The position numbers and the translations under genes were made by a program. A DNA stretch of 64,000 bases from Winogradskyella sp. PG-2 (lineage in GTDB: Bacteria > Bacteroidota > Bacteroidia > Flavobacteriales > Flavobacteriaceae), in assembly GCF_000828715.1 (NCBI RefSeq), contig NZ_AP014583.1:2416001-2480000 (forward strand), given 5' to 3'. Each line of letters begins with the position of its first letter. Within the stretch, counting starts at the first letter, position 1. Shown here piece by piece: positions 31,534 through 40,783 of this stretch. The notes under the pieces are model-generated. The model ran no database searches. It was not told the origin of the DNA and saw nothing but the letters and a program-made list of their open reading frames with translations.

Positions 31534-33969
31534 ATGGTAAGATTAAAAACAATTTTAGTCTCTCTTTTTTGTACTCTAATTTTTAGTTTAGGTTACGCTC
31601 AAAGTCCTCCGCAAATTGTTGCGGAAGGCGATCAATTTTTCTGTAGTGAAACTGCAATGTCTGTTGTGACCGATATTAGCATTTCCAATGGCGAAGGTGC
31701 TTTAGATGTTATCTATATTCAAATAGCTACAGGTTATTCAATAGGACGAGATTTTTTGTTTCTTGATGGTTCACATCCAAATATTACTCCTTCATGGTCT
31801 ATAAGTGAAGGTCAGTTAACACTATCTGGTCCTGCTTCTTATGCTGAATTTGAAAGTGCTATAGCTGATGTTAAATTTCAAACGACTCAAAGTAATTTTA
31901 CTCAGGATAAGTTCTTTTCAATTAATTTGGGAGAAGCAAATTTTCTTCCTGTCACAGGACATTATTATTTTTATGTCCAAGATTTGGGTATAACTTGGTC
32001 AGAAGCAAAAACTGCCGCTGCTGCTCAAACTTATTTCGGATTACAAGGTTATTTAGCAACCATTACAACACAAGAAGAAGTACAATTAACTGGTGAACAA
32101 AGCACTGGAACTGGTTGGATCGGTGCCTCTGATCAGACAAGTGAAGGTGTTTGGATATGGGAAACAGGACCAGAAGCTGGTCAAATATTTTGGAATGGCG
32201 TCTCAAACGGAAGTGCACCAGATGGTATGTTTTCATTTTGGAATACTAATGAACCAAATAATTGTTGTGGTGGCGAAAACTATGCTCATATTACCGATCC
32301 AAGTATAGGGATTCTAGGCTCATGGAATGATTTACCAGTAACAGGTGAACCAAATTCAGCAAGCCCTTATCATCCAAAAGGCTATTTGGTAGAGTTCGGT
32401 GGTATGCCTGATGATCCTGATATTAATGTATCTGCAAGTACAGTTATCGTAACTCCAAAGTTAGACATAGCTAGTAATAATATTTGCGATAATGGTTCTA
32501 CCCAGATATCATTAACAACAAACACAGATATGGTGCTTTGGTATGCATCCTCTACATCTACAGAAGTTATTAATTCAGGTCTTTCTTATGAAAGTAATTT
32601 AGATGAAACAACAACATTTTGGTTAGAACCTCTATTTAGTGGTTGTACTCAAAGCAATCGTATAGCTGTAACTATAAATGTATTTGATTCTCCAATAGCT
32701 AATAATATAACTATAATTCAATGTGATGATGCGATTAGTGATGGATTATCAACTTTTAACCTTAGTAACTACACAGATGATATTATTAGACGTCCAGATG
32801 GATTCGTAATACCTATTTGGGATGTTTTCTTTTTTGAAGACCCTTTATTAGAAAATCCAATTGATGCAACTAATTATATAAATACTAATAATAACCAGGT
32901 CATATATGCATATGTATTTGATGATATCACAAGTTGCTTTGCTGTTTCGGAAGTAACGTTACAAGTTAATACGTCAGATGGTATTACTGCAAGTCTCGAA
33001 GTATGTGATGATTTTGTTGTAGATGGTTTTGTGTTCTTCGACCTAACTCAAGCTGACAATCAAATACTTAGTAGTTCACCTGTAAATGCATCAGTAGCTT
33101 ATTACGTGTCATATAATGATGCGCTTTTAAGAACAAATGAAATAATAGGTGAGTATTTTAATGAAGAGCAATACAATCAAGTAGTTTATGCACGAGTTGA
33201 TATAGATGATAACTGCTATTCTATAAATGAAGTTAATTTATCAGTGAAAGATATTCCAAACCTTTCGCAATACGAAGAAATCTATTATTGCTTAAATGGA
33301 TTTCCAGAAACCATATCTTTAGATGGTGGAATTATTGATGATATACCAAATAATTATGCTTATGATTGGTCAACGGGTGAAACTACTATAAATATAGATA
33401 TTAATGAAATAGGTACTTATACTGTTTTTGTAACTAGACCTGCTGGTTGTACCAATAGAAGAACGATTTCAGTTTTGCCGTCCAGTTCTGCTACTATAGA
33501 AACTATCGAAGTCACTGATATATCAGAGAATAATACAATAACTATTTTGGTTAGTGGTGAAGGAGACTACGTTTACGCTCTAGATGATGAAAACGGAATT
33601 TATCAAGAATCAAATAGTTTTGAAAATGTTTCTGCTGGTATTCACACTGTTTTTATAAAGGACATAAAAGCAGATTGTGGTATTGTTTCTGAAGATATTT
33701 CTATTCTAGGCTTCCCAAAATTCTTTACTCCCAATGGTGATACAGAAAACGATACGTGGCAAATTTCTGGATTTTCCTCTCAATTTCCTTTGACTGCTAG
33801 TGTAGAGATATTTAATCGTTATGGAAAATTGATTACAGTACTGAATTCAAATAAACCAAAATGGGACGGTTCTTACAATGGTGACATTTTACCAACTGAT
33901 GATTATTGGTTTATTGCAAGTTTACTGGATGGTAGGACCTTTAAAGGTCACTTTACGTTAAAAAGATAA
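31534..33969 (+). CDS. Secreted C-type lectin-domain protein with T9SS type B sorting signal (811 aa)
   Basis: Cell-surface or secreted protein. Signal peptide MVRLKTILVSLFCTLIFSLG ending at YAQ. A C-type lectin-like domain spans about residues 140-295 (start HYYFYVQDLGITWSEAK, middle TGWIGASD and FWNTNEPNN, end YLVEFGG); EPN is the carbohydrate/Ca-binding triad of mannose-type lectins. Ig-like or beta-sandwich repeats follow, and the C-terminus (FFTPNGDTENDTWQI to FKGHFTLKR) is the CHU_C/gliding-associated signal for type IX secretion. I chose 31534 because the upstream frame overlaps der and lacks a signal. It probably binds polysaccharide. Confidence 0.88.
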   Translation: MVRLKTILVSLFCTLIFSLGYAQSPPQIVAEGDQFFCSETAMSVVTDISISNGEGALDVIYIQIATGYSIGRDFLFLDGSHPNITPSWSISEGQLTLSGPASYAEFESAIADVKFQTTQSNFTQDKFFSINLGEANFLPVTGHYYFYVQDLGITWSEAKTAAAAQTYFGLQGYLATITTQEEVQLTGEQSTGTGWIGASDQTSEGVWIWETGPEAGQIFWNGVSNGSAPDGMFSFWNTNEPNNCCGGENYAHITDPSIGILGSWNDLPVTGEPNSASPYHPKGYLVEFGGMPDDPDINVSASTVIVTPKLDIASNNICDNGSTQISLTTNTDMVLWYASSTSTEVINSGLSYESNLDETTTFWLEPLFSGCTQSNRIAVTINVFDSPIANNITIIQCDDAISDGLSTFNLSNYTDDIIRRPDGFVIPIWDVFFFEDPLLENPIDATNYINTNNNQVIYAYVFDDITSCFAVSEVTLQVNTSDGITASLEVCDDFVVDGFVFFDLTQADNQILSSSPVNASVAYYVSYNDALLRTNEIIGEYFNEEQYNQVVYARVDIDDNCYSINEVNLSVKDIPNLSQYEEIYYCLNGFPETISLDGGIIDDIPNNYAYDWSTGETTINIDINEIGTYTVFVTRPAGCTNRRTISVLPSSSATIETIEVTDISENNTITILVSGEGDYVYALDDENGIYQESNSFENVSAGIHTVFIKDIKADCGIVSEDISILGFPKFFTPNGDTENDTWQISGFSSQFPLTASVEIFNRYGKLITVLNSNKPKWDGSYNGDILPTDDYWFIASLLDGRTFKGHFTLKR

Positions 33970-34059
33970 TTTTATAATTCTTTTAAGAAAATTCATACGA
34001 ATTCTTAGTTACTTGCGTTCTAGTTATTAGCTATTTATTTAACCATCAATCAAATCAAT

Positions 34060-36843
34060 ATGAAGAAACTATGTTTAGTTTTTACATTACTCTTTGCATT
34101 ATATTCGTTTTCTCAAGAAAAATCATTCGAAATTACTGGAAGGCTTACCGCAGAAGACACCAAAACACCATTAGAGTCTGCAACTATATATTTAGAACGT
34201 GTTAAAGATAGCAGTGTTGTTTCCTATACGATTTCTGATAAAGAAGGGAAGTTTAAGTTAGAAAGTACAACCTACGATGCGAATTTAAACTTCTTTATCT
34301 CCTATGTAGGTTATAAAACTTATTTTAAACTATTGCCTATTGATAAAGAAAAGATAGATTTAAAAACAATTAGTCTTCAAATTGACGATAATACCTTAGG
34401 AGAGGTTTTAGTAAAATCTACAGCTCCAATAACAATTAAAAAAGATACTTTAGAGTTTAATGTTAAGTCCTTTAAAACTAAAAAGGATGCTAACGTCGAA
34501 GACTTACTTAAACTTCTTCCAGGTGTTGAAGTTGATGAAGCAGGAGCGATAACCGTTAATGGGAAAAGTGTTAATAAAATATTAGTTAATGGTAAGCCCT
34601 TTTTTGGAAACGACCCAACCATAACAACTAAAAATTTAACAAAGGATATTATAGAAAAAATTCAGATTGTGGATACAAAAACCAAGGCTGAAGCTTTTAC
34701 AGGTGAGGTTGGTGATAAAGAAAACAAAACCATTAATCTAACGATAAAAGAAGAAAACAATAAAGGAGTATTTGGTAGAGTTTCCGCAGGTGCTGGTACA
34801 GATGAACGTTATGAGTTTGCAGGAATGGTTAATTTATTTGATAACGATAGAAGAATAAGTATTCTTGCAGGAGGAAATAATACGAATACACCAGGTTTTA
34901 GCTTTGGAGAAATCTCTAAAATGTTTGGTAATAGTGGTGGAATTAGTTTTAATAGTAACGGTACTTTTGCTGTTGGTGGTAGATCATTTGGAGGTGGTCA
35001 AGGTATTACAGCATCACAAAATGCTGGTATGAACTATGCAGATAAGATAGGTGAGAAGACAGAAATAGCTTCAGATTATTTTTATTCATCTAGCAATTCT
35101 GAAAACGAAACATCATCGGAACGAGAAACGATTTTAGCGGATTCTAGATTTTTTACGAATTCAAATTCAACAAATTTAACGGATACCGATAGTCATTCAG
35201 CCAATCTTGAATTTGAAATAGAAACAGATTCTACATTTCAATTAAATATTGAACCCTCTTTTAACTACTCTAAATCTAGAACACGTTTTAGGAGTAATGA
35301 TGAAACTTTAGATGAAGATTTAGTATTAACCAACCAATCAGAAGTAGATTCTGAAGTTGAAAATTCTGCTAGAGAATTTGTTAATGAGATTTCTGCTACA
35401 AAACGCTTTGGTAATAAAGGGGCTTTCTTTAGAGTGCAATTACAAACTGGAGTTAGTCAACAAGAGAGTGATGATTTTTTAAATTCTACAGCCGAAATAT
35501 TTGGTGATAATCCAGATCTTATTGTTAGAGATCAATTTACGGATAGTAAAAATAGTAGTTATAATATAACGACAGAATTAACATATAGATTACCCATAAT
35601 TGCTAAAAAATTCTTTTTAAACTTTGAGTATGAATATGCCTTAGATAAAGATAATAACAGAGCGAGTACGTTCGATTTTAATGAAAGCACTCAAGATTTC
35701 ACAGACTTTAATACAGATTTAAGTACAGATTTTGAGTATAGAGATTCAAGAAGCATTCCTACTTTTGGATTAACATATAGAGGAGAAAAATGGTCAACAC
35801 GATTTAATATAGGTTATAACATTAGAACACTTAAAAATGACGATTTATTAAGATCTCAATTTAATGTAGAGCGCCAATTTAAAAATATTGAGGCGAGCTA
35901 TAGAATTAATTATAGGTTTAGCCAAAAATCTTCAATTTATGCTAATTATCGCTTAAGAAATAATCCACCAGGAATAAGACAATTACAAGCGTTTACTGAT
36001 GTGTCAGACCCTTTGAGAACAGTTATCGGTAATCCAAATCTGGGGCCATCTAATAGACATACTTTTTATGGAGGATATAATGCCTTTGATTGGCAAAAAC
36101 GCACAGGGTTTTATGGTAATGTAAATGCCAATTTCACAAATAATCAAGTCATTTCTAAAACCGTAGTTGATCCAGAAACATTAACAAGAACAACAACGTA
36201 TGAAAATGTAGATGGTAATTATAGTTATGGGGTTTCTGGTAGCTATTCTAAAGAGGTTAAAATAGATACGCTACGTTCTTTGAGATTAAGTATGAGAGCA
36301 CGTTATAATTTTTCAGAAAACATAAATTTTAATAATGATATTAAATATGCTAATAATGTAAAGACCATATCTCCGCGTCTTGGTGTTGATTTTATTTGGA
36401 ATAAGGTGATGGAAATTAAGCCGTATTACGAGCTTAACTTTACTAATAATGCTTTTGATATTGACTCTTTTGAAGATAGAGAATTTACTAGGCATAATGC
36501 AGGAATAAGAACGGCCACATTTTTACCAAAAAAATTAGAATGGAGAAACGATGTTAATTTTAATTACAATCCAAATGTGGCAGAAGGTTTTCAAAAATCT
36601 GCTTGGTTTTGGAATTCAACATTAGCTTATTCTGTATTAAAAGATAAAGGAGTTATAACTTTAAAAGTATATGATTTGTTAAATCAAAATACAAATGTAA
36701 GACGAATAGCTACACAAGATTATATAGAAGATTCTCAAAGTACAGTATTAAGGCAATATTTTATGCTAAGCTTTAGCTATAAATTCAATAGCTTAGGAAG
36801 TAAAGGCGAAACCAGAGGTGGAGATGTTATCTTTTTTGATTAG
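34060..36843 (+). CDS. Outer-membrane beta-barrel protein, TonB-receptor-like (927 aa)
   Basis: Outer-membrane protein of the OMP_b-brl_3 group. Leader MKKLCLVFTLLFALYSFSQE, carboxypeptidase-like regulatory domain (about 22-110, with LESATIYLERV and FFISYVGYKTYF), a plug-like domain (about 115-215, LLKLLPGVEVDEAGAITVNG and KILVNGKPFFG), then a long barrel to the last residue. No TonB box can be defined. Its transport substrate is unknown; such proteins are abundant in flavobacteria. Its stop lies two bases from that of the convergent TPM gene. Confidence 0.85.
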   Translation: MKKLCLVFTLLFALYSFSQEKSFEITGRLTAEDTKTPLESATIYLERVKDSSVVSYTISDKEGKFKLESTTYDANLNFFISYVGYKTYFKLLPIDKEKIDLKTISLQIDDNTLGEVLVKSTAPITIKKDTLEFNVKSFKTKKDANVEDLLKLLPGVEVDEAGAITVNGKSVNKILVNGKPFFGNDPTITTKNLTKDIIEKIQIVDTKTKAEAFTGEVGDKENKTINLTIKEENNKGVFGRVSAGAGTDERYEFAGMVNLFDNDRRISILAGGNNTNTPGFSFGEISKMFGNSGGISFNSNGTFAVGGRSFGGGQGITASQNAGMNYADKIGEKTEIASDYFYSSSNSENETSSERETILADSRFFTNSNSTNLTDTDSHSANLEFEIETDSTFQLNIEPSFNYSKSRTRFRSNDETLDEDLVLTNQSEVDSEVENSAREFVNEISATKRFGNKGAFFRVQLQTGVSQQESDDFLNSTAEIFGDNPDLIVRDQFTDSKNSSYNITTELTYRLPIIAKKFFLNFEYEYALDKDNNRASTFDFNESTQDFTDFNTDLSTDFEYRDSRSIPTFGLTYRGEKWSTRFNIGYNIRTLKNDDLLRSQFNVERQFKNIEASYRINYRFSQKSSIYANYRLRNNPPGIRQLQAFTDVSDPLRTVIGNPNLGPSNRHTFYGGYNAFDWQKRTGFYGNVNANFTNNQVISKTVVDPETLTRTTTYENVDGNYSYGVSGSYSKEVKIDTLRSLRLSMRARYNFSENINFNNDIKYANNVKTISPRLGVDFIWNKVMEIKPYYELNFTNNAFDIDSFEDREFTRHNAGIRTATFLPKKLEWRNDVNFNYNPNVAEGFQKSAWFWNSTLAYSVLKDKGVITLKVYDLLNQNTNVRRIATQDYIEDSQSTVLRQYFMLSFSYKFNSLGSKGETRGGDVIFFD

Positions 36844-36845
36844 GT

Positions 36846-37355
36846 TTAATCCCAAAGCATAAACAAAGAATCAAGTGCTTTTATTACCCCTTCATAATAG
36901 CTGCCATTTTGAAAATTTGGAACCATTATATTATCAATGATAACTTTACACTCGTAATCAGAGATTGTTTTTTCAGTACCTAAACCTGTGCTGATTGATA
37001 TTTTTTTGTCATATTTTGACATAGTGATTAACAAGCCATTATTCTTTTCTCGCTTTCCAATTCCCCAAGTATTGGCGACTTGTGTTCCGAAATATTGAAT
37101 ATTTTCACCACTAGTTAATGAATCAATAGTTAGTAAGCCTATTTCATTAGTTGTTTCTTTCTCATAAGCCATTATTTTTAATGTCAATGAATCATTTTGA
37201 ATTTTAGAAAATAAATTGGCCTTATCTACAACAATAGCTTGAGATTTATTTGGTGGAATATTATTTGACAAAGATAAATTTGAAGCTGTTTTGTTTTTAC
37301 AATTCGAAAACAGAATCAACAAACAAATGATCTTAAGTTTAAGTTTTACTGACAT
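36846..37355 (-). CDS. TPM-domain lipoprotein (169 aa)
   Basis: Small TPM (TLP18.3/Psb32/MOLO-1) domain protein with lipobox LFSNC (Cys20). The domain starts VVDKANLFSKIQNDSL and has the characteristic NTWGIGKREKNNGLLI and STGLGTEKTISDYECKVI. It differs from the next gene by lacking the membrane helix and Gly-rich tail. Last gene in a run of three TPM genes after lemA. TPM proteins have been linked to membrane-protein repair and phosphatase-like activity; role here unknown. Confidence 0.8.
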   Translation of the reverse strand: MSVKLKLKIICLLILFSNCKNKTASNLSLSNNIPPNKSQAIVVDKANLFSKIQNDSLTLKIMAYEKETTNEIGLLTIDSLTSGENIQYFGTQVANTWGIGKREKNNGLLITMSKYDKKISISTGLGTEKTISDYECKVIIDNIMVPNFQNGSYYEGVIKALDSLFMLWD

Positions 37356-37397
37356 TAATACATGTTAATATTGAAAGAATCTATTCAAGGTTCTGAA

Positions 37398-38204
37398 TTA
37401 CCAACCTCCTGAAGCTCCACCACCTCCAAAGCTTCCACCACCGAATCCGCCTCCAAACCCACCTCCGCCAGAAGATGAGCCTCTGGAATAACTCCCACGT
37501 CCCATGTTACTTAGGATTATGGCTTCTAAGAGACTTCTACTGTCTGAGTCATTGCGACGATTTCCACCTCTTCCTCCACCTCTTCGATTTTTAGAAATGG
37601 CGATTATAAAAATGATGAATATTATGAACAGAAAAATAAAAATTTCAAAAGGAAATCTAACCCCATTTTGCCTTGTGCCTTGATACTCACCACTCATTAC
37701 CTCAAATATAGCATCAGAAGCTCTGTTAAGGCCACCATAATAATCATTCTGTTTAAAAAACGGAATGATATCTCTATCGATAATACGTTTACTCATTGCG
37801 TCGGTCAACAAATGCTCCACTCCTTTACCAGTGCTAATACCAATTTTGCGATCATCTTTTGCCAGAAGTATAAAAATACCGTTATCCTTATTTGATTGGC
37901 CAATTCCCCATTTCTCACCCCATTGTGCTCCGAGATAATTTATATATTCACCTTGTGTTGAGCTGATAATTCCAACAACCATTTGTGTTGAAGTCGTGTC
38001 TGAATAGCGTATTAATTTTTGTCTTAGCTGTTCTTTTTCTAAAACTGTTAATAATTTAATTTCATCATAAACAACATAATTTTTCTTTATATCATCTGGA
38101 TTTGTTGGTCTTGGAGGAATTTTATATTGCCCAAAAATATTAAGTGTATTAAATAAGCAAAGTAATACGACTAACCTAAACACTATATGTTTTAATATAT
38201 GCAT
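37398..38204 (-). CDS. TPM-domain protein with membrane helix and Gly-rich tail (268 aa)
   Basis: YgcG-type protein: signal peptide (to about residue 25), TPM domain (about 40-175, containing WGEKWGIGQSNKDNGIFIL and GISTGKGVEHLLTD), a membrane helix (FEIFIFLFIIFIIFIIAI, about 185-203), and a tail of glycine and serine (GGGGFGGGFGGGSFGGGG, then ASGGW). This layout is the usual one next to LemA. Its stop is about 40 bases from the next gene; its start overlaps the stop of the upstream TPM gene. Confidence 0.88.
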   Translation of the reverse strand: MHILKHIVFRLVVLLCLFNTLNIFGQYKIPPRPTNPDDIKKNYVVYDEIKLLTVLEKEQLRQKLIRYSDTTSTQMVVGIISSTQGEYINYLGAQWGEKWGIGQSNKDNGIFILLAKDDRKIGISTGKGVEHLLTDAMSKRIIDRDIIPFFKQNDYYGGLNRASDAIFEVMSGEYQGTRQNGVRFPFEIFIFLFIIFIIFIIAISKNRRGGGRGGNRRNDSDSRSLLEAIILSNMGRGSYSRGSSSGGGGFGGGFGGGSFGGGGASGGW

Positions 38205-38641
38205 TAGCCTTTTGAAATTGTATTATCTAATTCATCATTATCACCCTGTTCCCATGGAAAGTGACTAGAAAGAACTTGTCCGGCTTCTTTTATACCTTCA
38301 ATAATACCTTGCTTGAAATGCCCAGATTTGAATTGCGAGCCAATCTTATCTCGTGTAGAATTCCAAAAGTTTTCGCCAACACTATTGTTGATGCCTTGAT
38401 CACCGAAAATAACGAAGGATTTATTATCTACAGCCACATAAATAAGTACACCATTCTGTTGCTTAGTATTGTCCATTTTTAAAATATAAAAAACATCTAG
38501 TGCACGTTCATAAACATCAGTCGCACAATTTTGCTCAATATGTACGCGAATTTCTCCAGATGTATGACGCTCAGCAATACGAATAGCTTCTACGATTTCC
38601 GCTTCTTCTTTTGCAGAAAGGAAATCTTCAATATAAGGCAT
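38204..38641 (-). CDS. TPM-domain protein, soluble (145 aa)
   Basis: Cytoplasmic-looking TPM domain without signal peptide or helix: FLSAKEEAEIVEAIRIAERH then TSGEIRVHIE, and the core NGVLIYVAVDNKSFVIFGD. Its stop overlaps the start of the next TPM gene by one base; lemA ends nine bases upstream, so the genes are co-transcribed. Confidence 0.85.
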   Translation of the reverse strand: MPYIEDFLSAKEEAEIVEAIRIAERHTSGEIRVHIEQNCATDVYERALDVFYILKMDNTKQQNGVLIYVAVDNKSFVIFGDQGINNSVGENFWNSTRDKIGSQFKSGHFKQGIIEGIKEAGQVLSSHFPWEQGDNDELDNTISKG

Positions 38642-38650
38642 AGTTATATT

Positions 38651-39238
38651 TTAGTTAAAGTCGAATTCTACGTCTGGTGCATTTTCACTTCCAGCGTCAG
38701 CTTTATAATAACCCATTTCGTCAAAGCCTAATATACCAGCTATTAATTTATTTGGAAAAGTTCTAACATGCTTGTTAAAAGGCTCAACAGCATTATTGAA
38801 TTTATCTCTCGATATATTGATTCTATTTTCGGTACCCTCTAATTGACTCTGTAATTCAACAAAGTTTTGGTTTGCTTTTAGTTCAGGATAACGCTCTACC
38901 GTAACTAAAAGACTTTTTAGAGCTCCAGATAAACCTCCTTGGACTTTATTAAATTGTGCCAATTGATCTGGTGTTATGTTGGTAGGATCTATACTAACTG
39001 AAGTTGCTTTTGCTCTTGCTTCAATTACGGCAGTAAGTGTTCCTTTTTCAAAATCAGCAGCGCCTTGTACAGTTTTTACTAAATTTCCAATAAGATCATT
39101 TCTTCTTTGATAAGTGCTTTCAACATTCGCCCAAGATTTACTTGCTGTTTCTTCTAAGGTTACTGCTTTATTGTTAACATTAACGCCCCAGATTGCAAGC
39201 AATAGGATAATAACTATTGGTATAATCCATTTTTTCAT
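38651..39238 (-). CDS. lemA: LemA family protein
   Basis: Membrane-anchored helical protein: N-terminal helix WIIPIVIILLLAIWGVN, then the LemA core with YQRRNDLIGNLVKTVQG (about residues 44-60), the antiparallel helices LSGALKSLLVTVERYPELKA and NRINISRDKFNNAV. 195 residues, standard. LemA genes often travel with TPM genes as here; biochemical function is not settled. Confidence 0.92.
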   Translation of the reverse strand: MKKWIIPIVIILLLAIWGVNVNNKAVTLEETASKSWANVESTYQRRNDLIGNLVKTVQGAADFEKGTLTAVIEARAKATSVSIDPTNITPDQLAQFNKVQGGLSGALKSLLVTVERYPELKANQNFVELQSQLEGTENRINISRDKFNNAVEPFNKHVRTFPNKLIAGILGFDEMGYYKADAGSENAPDVEFDFN

Positions 39239-39250
39239 AATAAATATGTT

Positions 39251-39580
39251 TTAAAGTTGAGTTTTTATTTTAATAAGCTGCGCTTTTATACCTTCTAGTT
39301 TTTCTATGATTTCAAATTTTTCTAAGGCTTGTTTTTTTTCTTCCTTAAGATGAATTTTAGCTCCTTCTAAAGTGAAACCACGCTCTTTAACAAGATGATA
39401 TATAAATTTTAAGTTTTTAATGTCCTCTGGAGTAAATTTACGATTCCCTTTAGCATTTTTTTTAGGTTTAATGGCATCAAATTCTTTTTCCCAAAACCTA
39501 ATCAATGATGCATTAACTTTAAATGCCTTGGCAACCTCGCCAATTCCATAATAACGTTTTTCTGGTAAGTCTATATGCAT
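39251..39580 (-). CDS. MerR-family transcriptional regulator (109 aa)
   Basis: Winged helix-turn-helix of MerR type: YYGIGEVAKAFKVNASLIRF then WEKEFDAI, with GNRKFTPEDIKNLKFI as the wing/second helix. The C-terminal 40 residues form the dimerising coiled coil; there is no effector domain or cysteine pair, so it is not a metal sensor. One base separates it from the peptidase gene upstream. This short form placed between M23 peptidase and lemA is common in flavobacteria. Confidence 0.88.
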   Translation of the reverse strand: MHIDLPEKRYYGIGEVAKAFKVNASLIRFWEKEFDAIKPKKNAKGNRKFTPEDIKNLKFIYHLVKERGFTLEGAKIHLKEEKKQALEKFEIIEKLEGIKAQLIKIKTQL

Positions 39581-39581
39581 C

Positions 39582-40553
39582 TTAATCGAGGGATTGATTT
39601 TCTAATGACGCTTTCTTTAGCAATACGTTAAACTCATCTGCAGATAAATTGCCATAGTAGAAATTGATAGGATTAATACGCTCACCATCTTTATGTACTT
39701 CATAGTGTAGGTGAGGAGCTTCAGAACGACCTGTGCTACCAACAAATCCAATTAAATCACCACGCTTTACACGTTGATTTACTTTGACGTTATATTTATA
39801 TAAGTGAGCATACAAGGATATGTAACCATAACCATGGTCTATACGAATATGATTTCCATAGCCAGTAGAGCTATTATCTGCACGTTTTATAATACCATTA
39901 CCAGAAGCATAAATTGGAGTTCCGCGTGGTGCAGTAAAATCCATTCCGTAGTGGAATTTCCTAATCTTTGTAAAAGGGTCTGTTCTATAACCATAGCCAG
40001 AAGCCATACGCGTTAAATTTAAATTATTTATAGGCTGAATTGCCGGTATAGCTTCTAGGAATTTTTCTTTGTCTTCAGCTAGTTTTGCAATTTCATCTAA
40101 TGATTTAGATTGCACTACAATAGCTTTCTCTAGGATATCTAAACGCTTATTAGTTTCCGAAATTAATTGCGTATTGTCAAATCCTTCAAACTTTTTGTAA
40201 CGATTGACACCTCCAAATCCAGCTCTTCTTTGTTCATCTGGAATTGGATTAGCTTCAAAATAGAGTCTGTAAATAGCATTGTCACGCTCCTCCACATTTT
40301 CAAGAGCGGCTATAGCATGATCCATACGTTTATTTAGTAATTGATATTGTAGGTCCATATTCTGCAATTCTCTCGCCATTTGACGTTCCTTAGGAGATTC
40401 AATATATTGACTTACAATAAAAAAAGAAAGGAATCCAAATAAGGCAGCACCAACTAAGAATCCAAGTGCGTACTTAAATGTAGTCGCTTTTTTACGCTTT
40501 ATTTTACGATAAGAAAGCGTTTCGGAATCATAATAATATTTTACCTTACCCAT
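39582..40553 (-). CDS. M23 family metallopeptidase, membrane-anchored (323 aa)
   Basis: LytM-type peptidoglycan endopeptidase. Basic N-terminus, membrane helix at about residues 26-47 (KYALGFLVGAALFGFLSFFI), coiled coil (about 50-170), then the zinc domain: HYGMDFTAPRGTPIYA supplies His and Asp ligands, and HLHYEV near residue 285 gives the catalytic and last zinc histidines. Active site complete. First gene of the M23-merR-lemA-TPM transcription unit. Confidence 0.92.
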   Translation of the reverse strand: MGKVKYYYDSETLSYRKIKRKKATTFKYALGFLVGAALFGFLSFFIVSQYIESPKERQMARELQNMDLQYQLLNKRMDHAIAALENVEERDNAIYRLYFEANPIPDEQRRAGFGGVNRYKKFEGFDNTQLISETNKRLDILEKAIVVQSKSLDEIAKLAEDKEKFLEAIPAIQPINNLNLTRMASGYGYRTDPFTKIRKFHYGMDFTAPRGTPIYASGNGIIKRADNSSTGYGNHIRIDHGYGYISLYAHLYKYNVKVNQRVKRGDLIGFVGSTGRSEAPHLHYEVHKDGERINPINFYYGNLSADEFNVLLKKASLENQSLD

Positions 40554-40619
40554 GTTTGAATTTATGCTATTTTTGCATTCATAAACACATAAATGTGTCT
40601 TGTTTTATTAGTAAACAAC

Positions 40620-40627
40620 CAAATATA
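40620..40627 (-). promoter_or_regulatory. Candidate -7 element for the M23-merR-lemA-TPM unit
   Basis: Minus-strand TATATTTG fits TAnnTTTG about 67 bases before the peptidase start. No clear -33 TTTG at normal spacing. Confidence 0.3.
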
Positions 40628-40783
40628 AAGATTGTTTTGCAATTGTGGTAATTAAAACGAAACCGACATGATTAAAATTATTTTTAAAATGTTAATACAA
40701 TAATAATTTTAGTCATCAATGATTCTATCTGATAGATAGTAAGAATAAAAATAAACAGATAAAACAAGCTATAATTTCAGTAT